From positions 1-30,917 of IMG/VR virus record IMGVR_UViG_3300031841_000373: 30,917 bases of DNA. One strand, written 5' to 3'. This DNA comes from a virus. Position 1 is the stretch's first letter; each line of letters begins with the position of its first letter. The notes under the pieces are model-generated. The model ran no database searches. It saw nothing but the letters and a program-made list of their open reading frames with translations, and was not told where the DNA came from. The position numbers were made by a program, and so were the translations under genes. Below are positions 25,291 through 30,282 of this stretch, piece by piece.

Positions 25291-25440
25291 TTACTTTCCG
25301 TATGCTACCCTGTAGATTTCTGATCTGTGGATACCCATATCTTTTAGATCTTTGTCTGACAGGTTCTGAAGTTGCCAGTAAGCTACACGTCTTTGTTGAC
25401 TTAGTTTGTAGCCTTCCCACATGTTGTTAAGCCATTTCAT
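25291..25440 (-). CDS. DUF1127 family small protein
   Basis: The protein has 49 residues: MKWLNNMWEGYKLSQQRRVA, then YWQLQNLSDKDLKDMGIHRS and EIYRVAYGK. The R-R-x-x-Y-W-x-L-x-x-L-S-D-x-x-L-x-D-x-G-I-x-R-x-x-I core is the DUF1127 signature. In Alphaproteobacteria, small DUF1127 proteins (for example CcaF1 of Rhodobacter) affect RNA maturation and turnover or phosphate and stress responses. Inside this late block it may tune host or phage mRNA decay. It has a very good ribosome binding site (AAAAAGGAG, 8-nt spacing), but that site can be paired (25444-25482). The next gene starts after 1 nt. The family call is confident, the role in infection is inferred, and the host link to Alphaproteobacteria is suggestive. 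Confidence 0.85.
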   Translation of the reverse strand: MKWLNNMWEGYKLSQQRRVAYWQLQNLSDKDLKDMGIHRSEIYRVAYGK

Positions 25441-25443
25441 TGC

Positions 25444-25491
25444 ACTATCTCCTTTTTACTGTTGTTGTGCTATGGAGATAGTTATAACATA
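25444..25491 (-). promoter_or_regulatory. Extended -10 promoter and ribosome-site-sequestering hairpin of the DUF1127 gene
   Basis: A perfect 9-bp inverted repeat, ACTATCTCC (25444-25452) and GGAGATAGT (25474-25482), pairs the GGAG of the ribosome binding site with an upstream arm across a 21-nt loop. The minus strand also has TATGTTATAAC (25491-25481), an extended -10 box identical to that of the capsid promoter, but no good -35 box. A transcript starting about 7 nt after the -10 would lack the upstream arm, while read-through mRNA from genes to the right would contain it. Confidence 0.6.
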
Positions 25492-25520
25492 TGTATGACT
25501 AAATTAGTATTGTTATTTAA

Positions 25521-25907
25521 TCATAGCCGCCTTGCAGGAGTGTAATATAGTCTACAAGAAATAGTAGCATCAAAGTTATGTGTAGGACTATATCTAAATA
25601 CTAAAACTTTATCACCTTCATGTAAAAACAAAGGGCCACTACCTATAAACTGTACGTGGTTTAAACCTGGTATAGCTTGTTGTCCATGTAGAAAATGAAA
25701 CGTATTGCTGTCTGAATGATAGACTTGTATTCCAATATTAGAAGTTGAATTATCTTCGTTAGCTACCATAAGAAAAACTACTTCAGCTTCGTAGCTTAAT
25801 GGGCAGGTAAACAATAGTGTGGCATTATTAGGATTACTCACTGTACTAGCAGAGCTACCTATTACCTCAGTAAGTTTTGTTTCTGTTCTAAAGTTAATGC
25901 CAGCCAT
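25521..25907 (-). CDS. Small beta-rich protein, probable virion component
   Basis: The protein has 128 residues and is almost entirely beta-type: TVSNPNNATLLFTCPLSYEA, then VVFLMVANEDNSTSNIGIQV and a terminal LFLHEGDKVLVFRYS with SCRLYYTP. It is neutral to acidic with no signal peptide. The pattern (an early LFTCP, a central V-Y-x-S-D and a late L-x-x-G-D-x-V) resembles jelly-roll or Ig-like accessory capsid or tail proteins common in marine phages, but I recognise no named family. It lies 5 nt after the GYAKGG repeat gene and is followed by the DUF1127 control region. Confidence 0.6.
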   Translation of the reverse strand: MAGINFRTETKLTEVIGSSASTVSNPNNATLLFTCPLSYEAEVVFLMVANEDNSTSNIGIQVYHSDSNTFHFLHGQQAIPGLNHVQFIGSGPLFLHEGDKVLVFRYSPTHNFDATISCRLYYTPARRL

Positions 25908-25912
25908 GTTTG

Positions 25913-26350
25913 TTACTTTTTGTTTTTACGGTTGTCACGCTGTTCTTTTACCATACCACCTAAGTTGTAAGTCATAACTTTACCACCCTTAGCGTAACCT
26001 TTCTTCTTCATCATACCACCCTTAGCGTAACCTTTCTTCTTCATCATACCACCCTTAGCCATACCCATGCCAGCAGTCATACCTCTAGCTGACATCATTC
26101 CTTGTGGAGCACGGTTGGCTGATGGACGGTAACGGCTTTGTTCGCCTTCCATAGGCGTTGTAGAGCCACCTAGAGCATAACCTTTTTTCTTCATCATACC
26201 GCCCTTGGCATAACCTTTTTTCTTCATCATACCGCCCTTGGCATAACCTTTTTTCTTAACTTTACCACCATCCTTCATGTACCCCATTTTATTACGTACA
26301 CCCTTTGGTAGCTTCTTCAAACCCTTTTGGTTTTCTGTAGGCTTCTTCAT
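25913..26350 (-). CDS. Lys/Gly/Met-rich repeat protein (GYAKGG repeats)
   Basis: The protein has 145 residues and is extremely basic. It contains five copies of KKKGYA(K/L)GG, most within an 11-residue unit MMKKKGYAKGG. The first three copies are separated from the last two by a Pro/Ser/Arg-rich linker (MEGEQSRYRPSANRAPQGMM). Unlike the hydrophobic repeats of membrane proteins, these resemble nucleic-acid-binding or disordered condensing repeats. Related GFAEGG/GYAEGD motifs appear in the 815-residue protein, and GFAEGS appears in the 1153-residue protein. The function is unknown. Possible roles are DNA compaction, a virion internal protein or an assembly tag. It starts 5 nt after the 225-residue gene. 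Confidence 0.75.
   Translation of the reverse strand: MKKPTENQKGLKKLPKGVRNKMGYMKDGGKVKKKGYAKGGMMKKKGYAKGGMMKKKGYALGGSTTPMEGEQSRYRPSANRAPQGMMSARGMTAGMGMAKGGMMKKKGYAKGGMMKKKGYAKGGKVMTYNLGGMVKEQRDNRKNKK
25981..26046 (-). repeat. 33-bp tandem repeat, cluster 1 (MMKKKGYAKGG)
   Basis: Two perfect 33-nt copies lie at 25981-26013 and 26014-26046, with a partial third after 26047. Copies within the cluster are base-identical (…cccttagcgtaaccttt…), which suggests recent duplication. Confidence 0.9.
26175..26240 (-). repeat. 33-bp tandem repeat, cluster 2 (KKKGYA(K/L)GG)
   Basis: Two perfect 33-nt copies lie at 26175-26207 and 26208-26240, plus a partial copy from 26241. They encode the same peptide as cluster 1 but with different synonymous codons (…cccttggcataacctttttt…). 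Each cluster therefore expanded on its own. Confidence 0.9.
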
Positions 26351-26355
26351 CTTCT

Positions 26356-27033
26356 TTAACCCTCGTTATATAGATTGTTGAACACTCGTTGCGTATCCCA
26401 TACATACCCTACGTCTTCCTTTGAGTTGTACGTATGTTGGTTAGGCTTGAAGTCAGGAGCACCTTCACCTGTTTCAAACCACGCAGGGTGAGTTACTCTC
26501 ACTCTATTATTGGGTAACGCAACCATGTTACCTGTGTAAGGTCCAGCATCTAGCAGTTCTAAAACGTGTGACTGCTTATGTTGTGCTGGGTCATCTGCTA
26601 CTTCACTATCTGTATAGTCAACTGTAAAGTAATATTTTGCTGGGTAGAACTCCCCGTCAACCTTAGCTATCCAAGGTGCTGGACTTGCTCGTTCTAACTT
26701 ATATACGGAATGCCAGTGAGACATACAATCCCAAGGCTGTGCCAAATAAGGTGGTAACTCTTCAGGCCATTCTTCTAAAGGTGTGTCTGCTACTAAAGCT
26801 GTTAGAGGCAACCTAGCCCACATAGCCCCGCCGTGAACGTTCTGTTCTTCTTCCGAAACGTCTGACTCGCACCCTGTAAAGATAACTTGGAAGCTTAGCG
26901 TCCTGTTGGGTAGAGTTGTTACTCCTATCACCATGCAGTGTAGAAACTGGCCTTGATATTCTTCTAAGTTCTTTGTATACTCTCTTCTTACCCATGCTTT
27001 AAAATACGGAATACTGCTGGTTAAATAGGGCAT
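26356..27033 (-). CDS. Conserved marine phage protein of unknown function
   Basis: The protein has 225 residues, soluble and rich in Trp, Pro, His and Tyr. Recognisable stretches are YFKAWVRREYTKNLEEYQGQ, then CMVIGVTTLPNRTLSFQVIF, GGAMWARLPLTALV, QPWDCMSHWHSV and VDYTDSEVADDPAQHKQSHV. I recall near-identical blocks in many uncultured marine phage contigs, usually beside small head genes, but no function has been attached to them. No catalytic motif is obvious. The high Trp and His content may suggest a compact beta fold. It starts after a 21-nt gap and ends 5 nt before the repeat-protein gene, in the same leftward operon. Confidence 0.75.
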   Translation of the reverse strand: MPYLTSSIPYFKAWVRREYTKNLEEYQGQFLHCMVIGVTTLPNRTLSFQVIFTGCESDVSEEEQNVHGGAMWARLPLTALVADTPLEEWPEELPPYLAQPWDCMSHWHSVYKLERASPAPWIAKVDGEFYPAKYYFTVDYTDSEVADDPAQHKQSHVLELLDAGPYTGNMVALPNNRVRVTHPAWFETGEGAPDFKPNQHTYNSKEDVGYVWDTQRVFNNLYNEG

Positions 27034-27054
27034 TTACTACACCTCTTATTATTG

Positions 27055-27276
27055 TTACGCTACTACAAAGTCTACTAATTGTCCTTGCAGTATTTTGTTT
27101 TGGTTATGGGGGTGGTACGCATAAATGCTTTCGTACCTAAATGCATCTGCTTTTTTATCTACAGACTTATGTGTTTCTTCTACTATTCTTTTCTTTTCAG
27201 TAGGCGCTGGGTTGACTTTATCGAAAGGCATGAAGGGTAATGGTAAGTAGCCTAACAATCCCAAGTCTACGTTCAT
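27055..27276 (-). CDS. Small protein of unknown function
   Basis: The protein has 73 residues: a hydrophobic Leu/Pro-rich N-terminus (MNVDLGLLGYLPLPFMPFDK), a charged Lys/Glu middle (PTEKKRIVEETHKSVDKKAD), and a Tyr/His-rich end (YESIYAYHPHNQ) closing with QLVDFVVA. The N-terminus has too many Pro residues for a standard membrane helix. The ATG overlaps the upstream stop by one base (TAATG), indicating coupling with the 64-residue gene. I recognise no family. Confidence 0.6.
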   Translation of the reverse strand: MNVDLGLLGYLPLPFMPFDKVNPAPTEKKRIVEETHKSVDKKADAFRYESIYAYHPHNQNKILQGQLVDFVVA

Positions 27277-27470
27277 TATGTAGATGTTCCTGTTGTAACT
27301 TTAAAACAATAAGGTACAGCGTACAAGTTTCTAGAAGCTAGACTTTTCTGTACTTCAGCTACTTCCTCGTTACACGCAGACTCTTCGTAGAATACTTTTT
27401 GTGTGTTTGCGTAAACGATACACGAAACGGCTGCAGGGTTAGCACAGACAAGTATCATAGCAAGCCACAT
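27276..27470 (-). CDS. Small exported or membrane-anchored protein
   Basis: The protein has 64 residues. The N-terminal ~22 residues (MWLAMILVCANPAAVSCIVY) are hydrophobic and look like a signal peptide or short membrane anchor, possibly cleaved after an Ala-x-Ala/Ala-Asn type site, although no basic n-region is present. The rest (TQKVFYEESACNEEVAEVQK and on) contains Cys residues that could form a disulfide in the periplasm together with the later Cys near YAVPYCFKV. It lies 2 nt after the DUF5872-like gene. A superinfection-exclusion or envelope role is conceivable but unsupported. Confidence 0.6.
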   Translation of the reverse strand: MWLAMILVCANPAAVSCIVYANTQKVFYEESACNEEVAEVQKSLASRNLYAVPYCFKVTTGTST

Positions 27471-27472
27471 AG

Positions 27473-27721
27473 TTACTTTACTTTCCTAAAGGCTTTGGTC
27501 TTCTTTGCGATGCTCTTAGGTTGAGCCACAAACTGCTTACCTGCCTTAGTGCCTTGTCGTTTAGCTCTGGTTGTAGCGGCATACTCACTACTGCTAAGAG
27601 ACTTAATAGCCGCAGCAGGTAGATACCGCTCACCAGTTTTAGCACTAGGCTTGCCACTCTTAGTACGCCACTTTTGTTTAGTCCACGCCTTCAGGCTTTT
27701 CTGTGATTTAGCAAGAGCCAC
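27473..27721 (-). CDS. DUF5872-like basic protein
   Basis: The protein has 82 residues, very Lys/Arg-rich: SLKAWTKQKWRTKSGKPSAK, then TGERYLPAAAIKSLSSSEYA and ATTRAKRQGTKAGKQFVAQP. The W-x-K-Q-K-W-R-T-K-S-G-K-P-S motif followed by a G-E-R-Y-L-P-x-x-A-I-K-x-L-S block matches my memory of DUF5872, found in marine phages and in some large DNA viruses. The start is GTG, with a one-base overlap of the upstream stop (TAGTG). The function is unknown. Its basic nature and its neighbours suggest nucleic-acid binding. It is the first of four consecutive basic genes when counted from the left. Confidence 0.75.
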   Translation of the reverse strand: MALAKSQKSLKAWTKQKWRTKSGKPSAKTGERYLPAAAIKSLSSSEYAATTRAKRQGTKAGKQFVAQPKSIAKKTKAFRKVK

Positions 27722-27900
27722 TACTTGTAACCCCCACCCTTAGCTTTATATTGCTTAGCTAACATTTGAGCTTTACGGGCAGACCACTGTCCGGGCTTAC
27801 CGCCTTTACCACCAGCTTTAATAGAGTTAAATAAACCCTTACGCATGGTAGGCTTAGTGTAGTTACCTGCTTGATTTACTTTACTCTTAGGTTTATTCAT
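27721..27900 (-). CDS. Very basic 59-residue conserved phage protein
   Basis: The protein has 59 residues from the ATG at 27900, with 15 Lys/Arg. It reads MNKPKSKVNQAGNYTKPTMR, then KGLFNSIKAGGKGGKPGQWS and ARKAQMLAKQYKAKGGGYK. The G-x-W-S-A-R-K-A-Q-x-L-A-K-x-Y-K core with K-A-G-G-K-G-G-K-P is one I recall from many phages, always as a tiny gene of unknown role and often adjacent to the DUF5872-type protein, as here. The stop TAG overlaps the GTG of the next gene by one base. The GKGGKPGQWSARKAQ core may bind nucleic acid. It is short enough to be missed by many gene finders. Confidence 0.8.
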   Translation of the reverse strand: MNKPKSKVNQAGNYTKPTMRKGLFNSIKAGGKGGKPGQWSARKAQMLAKQYKAKGGGYK

Positions 27901-27904
27901 AACG

Positions 27905-28036
27905 TTACACTACCAGTTTCATTTTGAAGTCGAGTACTTGTGCCTTCTTTTGAAGGTATCTTTTTTTCTTTAACTTTTGTATTGGACGTTTGCGCTTGGG
28001 CAGCTTCTTACGCCGCACAACCGCTACATTACTCAA
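27905..28036 (-). CDS. Short, extremely basic 43-residue protein
   Basis: The frame runs from a TTG (28036) to the TAA at 27907-27905, with 17 of 43 residues Lys/Arg. It reads LSNVAVVRRKKLPKRKRPIQ, then KLKKKRYLQKKAQVLDFKMK and LVV. A GTG at 28018 is an alternative start. There is no strong ribosome binding site, which lowers confidence. The frame fills the gap between two genes in the same direction, and K-R-K-R-P with a V-L-D-F-K-x-K-L end resembles tiny phage proteins I have seen beside the 59-residue type. A spurious frame in a Lys-codon-rich stretch cannot be excluded. Confidence 0.45.
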   Translation of the reverse strand: MSNVAVVRRKKLPKRKRPIQKLKKKRYLQKKAQVLDFKMKLVV

Positions 28037-28041
28037 CTATA

Positions 28042-28353
28042 TCAAGACCCCTTTACCCACTTCTTGCTAGGCGACTTAGTTTTACTTGGTGACCACTTCG
28101 CCTTGTTAGCCCAATAAGCTGCACTCATTGGACCCTTCGCTATGTTACTAGCGTGGCGTGACTTAAAGGCCTCACGTTGTCCTGCAGTCTGGTTCGTCTT
28201 TACACCTTGCTGTCCAAAACGTATAGTCTTTATCTGATCACCCTTCTTAGCGACTACAATGTGCGACTTTGTAGGGTGACCTGGGGTACGCTTGGGTTTG
28301 TTATACCCAGATACACCTGCACGTTTTAACCTTGGGTCTTCTGCTCTAGCCAT
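28042..28353 (-). CDS. Conserved basic phage protein
   Basis: The protein has 103 residues, basic: MARAEDPRLKRAGVSGYNKP, then KRTPGHPTKSHIVVAKKGDQ and IKTIRFGQQGVKT. It ends with AYWANKAKWSPSKTKSPSKK. The opening, the central I-R-F-G-Q-Q-G-V and the ending W-x-x-x-x-K-W-S-P-x-K-T-K-S-P-S-K-K form a family I recognise from a very wide range of phage and metagenome contigs. It has only a numbered DUF status that I cannot state with certainty. The function is unknown. The start overlaps the upstream gene by 8 nt. The C-terminal Ser-Pro-Lys repeats resemble DNA-binding tails of histone-like proteins. Confidence 0.8.
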   Translation of the reverse strand: MARAEDPRLKRAGVSGYNKPKRTPGHPTKSHIVVAKKGDQIKTIRFGQQGVKTNQTAGQREAFKSRHASNIAKGPMSAAYWANKAKWSPSKTKSPSKKWVKGS

Positions 28354-28603
28354 ACTCTCGTTCTCGCTCTGGGTCTAACACTTCGTGTGACTCTAAGTAT
28401 CCCTCTAAGTACATAGCTCTCTCTACGTGATCTAAAGTGTACCACTGTCCAGTGCGGTTATACAAAGCTTCACGTACATAAAACACATCTGACTTAGGTA
28501 TATGTACTTTATGTAAAGCACGAGGGTTATTATCCGCTATAGCACTGTAAAAGTCTTCTATTACGGTTTCACTTGCATATAGTTGTACAGGTTTTTTACG
28601 CAT
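28346..28603 (-). CDS. First gene of the leftward block, unknown function
   Basis: The protein has 85 residues from the ATG at 28603. A TTG two codons upstream is open but less likely. Sequence features are MRKKPVQLYASETVIEDFYS, DVFYVREALYNRTGQWYTLD and a C-terminal ERAMYLEGYLESHEVLDPER. The V-x-E-A-L-x-x-x-T-G-x-x-x-T-L-D-x-V-E-x-A-M-x-x-E-G pattern suggests a small helical bundle with an HTH-like part (TLDHVERAMYLEGYL), but I cannot assign a family. No good ribosome binding site is visible. The first gene after the long regulatory region could be an early-late switch protein or a packaging accessory. Confidence 0.65.
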   Translation of the reverse strand: MRKKPVQLYASETVIEDFYSAIADNNPRALHKVHIPKSDVFYVREALYNRTGQWYTLDHVERAMYLEGYLESHEVLDPEREREYG

Positions 28604-28629
28604 TGTCAAGAGTTAATTGAAATAAAATA

Positions 28630-28724
28630 CGTGTTATAGGAATGTATGTACATATAGGGTAGTGAGGAGGGAGATACAGGAGTGAGGTGACACTACATAT
28701 ACGTAGATTACACCCTATAACACG
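28630..28724 (-). promoter_or_regulatory. Long hairpin in the leader of the late transcript
   Basis: A perfect 11-bp inverted repeat, CGTGTTATAGG (28630-28640) and CCTATAACACG (28714-28724), encloses TATGTA (28644-28649) facing TACGTA (28700-28705) and GTAGTG (28659-28664) with CACTAC (28691-28696). The loop carries two AGTGAGG copies. It lies downstream of the promoter at 28769-28797 and ~27 nt before the first late gene. An RNA element controlling the late message is the likeliest reading. Confidence 0.6.
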
Positions 28725-28739
28725 CTAGTAGTAACTTTA

Positions 28740-28924
28740 TAGTTATACTTTTTGTAGTTACTTATGTTATAGTAGACTATTTTTAGTTACTTGTCAATAG
28801 TTATTTTATAAAAAGAGTATATTTTTTTGTAAGTTTAACTTTAAGTTTAACTATCCTAAGTCCAATATTCTATAGTTACTATATATATTAGTCTATTTTT
28901 ATAGTTTTAACTTTAAAGTTTAAC
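28740..28924. repeat. AT-rich region with TAGTTA and AGTTTAAC repeats
   Basis: TAGTTA occurs at 28740, 28755, 28784, 28798 and 28873. AGTTTAAC occurs at 28832, 28844 and 28917, and a 12-bp palindrome AACTTTAAAGTT lies at 28909-28920. Such iterated short repeats in a promoter-rich AT-rich segment are compatible with protein-binding sites or a replication origin. Neither function can be shown here. Confidence 0.5.
28769..28797 (-). promoter_or_regulatory. Sigma70-type promoter for the leftward late block
   Basis: The minus strand has TTGACA (28797-28792), a 17-nt spacer and TACTAT (28774-28769). It points toward the gene at 28603, with a leader of ~160 nt that contains the hairpin at 28630-28724. 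Confidence 0.65.
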
Positions 28925-28946
28925 TTAGGGCTGCTACTGCTACGCA

Positions 28947-28974
28947 GTTTTACACATATTTACGTGCTTGTCAA
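28947..28974 (-). promoter_or_regulatory. Second leftward promoter
   Basis: The minus strand has TTGACA (28974-28969), a 16-nt spacer and TAAAAC (28952-28947), a 4 of 6 match to TATAAT. It lies ~180 nt upstream of the promoter at 28769 and just downstream of the TTGTTACA/TGTAACAA sites, suggesting a tandem, regulated promoter pair. Confidence 0.5.
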
Positions 28975-28988
28975 TACAAAATCGTACA

Positions 28989-29030
28989 TTGTTACATAAA
29001 AAGTGAACATATTGTAACACTTTGTAACAA
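28989..29030. promoter_or_regulatory. Three TTGTAACA-type operator-like sites
   Basis: TTGTTACA (28989-28996) is the exact inverse of TGTAACAA (29023-29030). A further TTGTAACA at 29012-29019 repeats at 29022-29029, exactly 10 bp or one helical turn apart. They sit immediately upstream of the promoter at 28947-28974, a good place for an activator or repressor. Confidence 0.5.
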
Positions 29031-29126
29031 AACGTGATTAAGATTAACTGGTGTGTGCTTCTTTGTGTACGACTCTTTTGAAAAACCCCGTGTGTTGCAG
29101 AGCATGTATATATAACGGTATATCCC

Positions 29127-29202
29127 CCCGGTGGCCCTCGCCCCCCGTGCTCAACCTATAGGCGAAAATCGCTCCTTATAGTTGCGCTGCGCCCGTCAAC
29201 TA
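29127..29202. other. C-rich patch and paired hairpins
   Basis: Position 29124 onward has two C-runs around CCGGTGGCCCTCG, a sharp GC contrast to the surrounding AT-rich DNA. Two hairpins follow. One is CTATA (29156-29160)/TATAG (29177-29181) enclosing GCGA (29162-29165)/TCGC (29169-29172). The other is TAGTTG (29179-29184)/CAACTA (29197-29202), overlapping the first, so the two could be alternative folds. No gene is present. Confidence 0.45.
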
Positions 29203-29880
29203 GCCTTAAAAGTGTAGACTCAAAGGTTTTTCTATGGGTAAGTCATTGAAAATACTACATAAAGAGACTGATACATTATCAGTACCGGAAAAAAAGCACT
29301 ATGTGAAGGTGTAAAACTGACTGACTAGTCGGTTTATCAATAGTGGATGCACAACTATAAAGTGTAAAAACCTATTTTATATTTATAATGTATACACACG
29401 AAAAACACCCCATCCCCCACTTTTTTTGGTTCACATGCATTTTTTTGCTTGTGTCCGGTTTTATTCTGTGCAACGGTTAGAACATGGAAAGCAGAACACT
29501 GTGAAACACTCGAAAGTTTAAGTTTCCGACATGACGCATCCCGCAAGGCCTAGCAATCAAGGGGGCCACAAAGACAGACTAAAAAAGACTTGACTACCTA
29601 GACGACCAAATGTAAGACTGAATACACAAGCCCTAGAGTAAAGGGAAAAAGACACAAAAGTATCGTATAGCCAAGATATTACAGAATATCGTGATACAGC
29701 TTGGATGCGTTCCAACCTAACGGATTGAGCTTTGTGTAATTTTTCCTAGAACGGTTCTACTCTCGCTGACTAAATGATCCGCTTAAAGAACGGAATAGCT
29801 GTCTGATGGAAGTGACGCAGAATAACGGCAGCAAGGTTGTGAAAGTCCAACCTGTAGAGCGCAAGGTGTGACAGCCCCGC
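29203..29880. other. Non-coding stretch with dyads and possible structured RNA
   Basis: I see no convincing gene here. A 26-codon frame at 29234-29314 (plus) has a weak AAAGG upstream and no recognisable product. Visible structure includes a 17-bp perfect dyad at 29267-29283, a palindrome GACTAGTC at 29323-29330 inside a larger imperfect dyad, a hairpin GATATT/AATATC near 29675-29690 nested in CCAAG/CTTGG, and a hairpin AGGTTG (29834-29839)/CAACCT (29848-29853). The plus-strand terminator directly after suggests that a short non-coding RNA could be made across the right part. Confidence 0.4.
29267..29283. promoter_or_regulatory. 17-bp perfect dyad, operator-like
   Basis: ACTGATA-CAT-TATCAGT is a perfect 7-bp inverted repeat with a 3-nt centre. 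Its size and spacing resemble dimeric repressor operators. It lies in the divergent region between leftward and rightward genes. Confidence 0.5.
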
Positions 29881-29905
29881 CACTAGGAAAAGACTGGTGT
29901 TTTTT
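29881..29905 (+). terminator. Rightward intrinsic terminator
   Basis: CACTAG (29881-29886) pairs with CTGGTG (29894-29899) across a 7-nt A-rich loop and is followed at once by six T (29900-29905). It ends transcription coming from the left on the plus strand, upstream of the rightward gene at 30007, so it implies an upstream plus-strand transcript. Confidence 0.6.
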
Positions 29906-29949
29906 GTGAGGGTACAGCCAGGATAATTGCGGCCAACCGCAACTTGTGC

Positions 29950-30009
29950 TTGACACATGGTCAAGGCTGTGCCTTACTGAACGCATCAACACAATGAGGT
30001 GACACAATG
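29950..30009 (+). promoter_or_regulatory. Rightward promoter/leader, copy 1
   Basis: TTGACA (29950-29955), GGCTGTGC (29965-29972) and TTACTG (29974-29979) are followed by a 25-nt block (29985-30009) that includes the GAGGTGA ribosome binding site and the ATG of the gene at 30007. All four blocks recur before the next gene at 30207-30282. The TTGAC box and TGTGC before TTACTG look like a -35 and an extended, atypical -10 region. A phage-specific promoter is possible. Confidence 0.55.
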
Positions 30010-30210
30010 CAAAGAACGTTCTACATATACAGAGGCTTTGATAGGCAAAACCCCTTAGCTATAATTACGCCTAATGTAAACAAAGAGAGATATGTTACAG
30101 AAGTAAAAAGACTTGCCAAAGAGAACGGGCATATCACAATTAGAAACTCTTTGGGCGGGCTGGTGAGTGAAGTGAGAGAGGATGGTAAAATAATTTCTTT
30201 TATATCTTGA
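30007..30210 (+). CDS. Small rightward protein of unknown function
   Basis: The protein has 67 residues: MQRTFYIYRGFDRQNPLAII, then TPNVNKERYVTEVKRLAKEN and GHITIRNSLGGLVSEVREDG. It is predicted as mixed beta-alpha-beta with an amphipathic helix in the middle and a short C-terminal beta strand. No family is recognised. It is the first rightward gene, with a strong ribosome binding site (GAGGTGA). Its stop codon lies inside the -35-like TTGACT of the next leader. Early or middle regulatory or host-interaction roles are plausible from position only. Confidence 0.65.
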   Translation: MQRTFYIYRGFDRQNPLAIITPNVNKERYVTEVKRLAKENGHITIRNSLGGLVSEVREDGKIISFIS

Positions 30211-30282
30211 CTATCTTTGCGGGCTGTGCTTACTGTACAGCCTAGATGGAAAGTCAAATCAACACAATGAGGTGACACAATG
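30207..30282 (+). promoter_or_regulatory. Rightward promoter/leader, copy 2
   Basis: TTGACT (30207-30212, overlapping the TGA stop of the previous gene), GGCTGTGC (30222-30229) and TTACTG (30230-30235) precede a block at 30258-30282 that is base-identical over 25 nt with 29985-30009 and again ends in the ATG. GGCTGT (30222-30227) can pair with ACAGCC (30237-30242), so this copy also has a hairpin. Confidence 0.55.

Noticed and set aside
29234-29314. Plus-strand 26-codon frame starting MGKSLKILHK
   Set aside because: It has a weak AAAGG upstream, no homology that I recognise and a length within chance expectation. Kept only as a possibility.
29355-30007. Minus-strand open frames of 63-74 codons in the gene-free region (29355-29546, 29770-29964, 29783-30007)
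   Set aside because: They overlap each other or the rightward leader, have no ribosome site, and their composition (Cys/His/Ser mixtures) is unlike the neighbouring genes.
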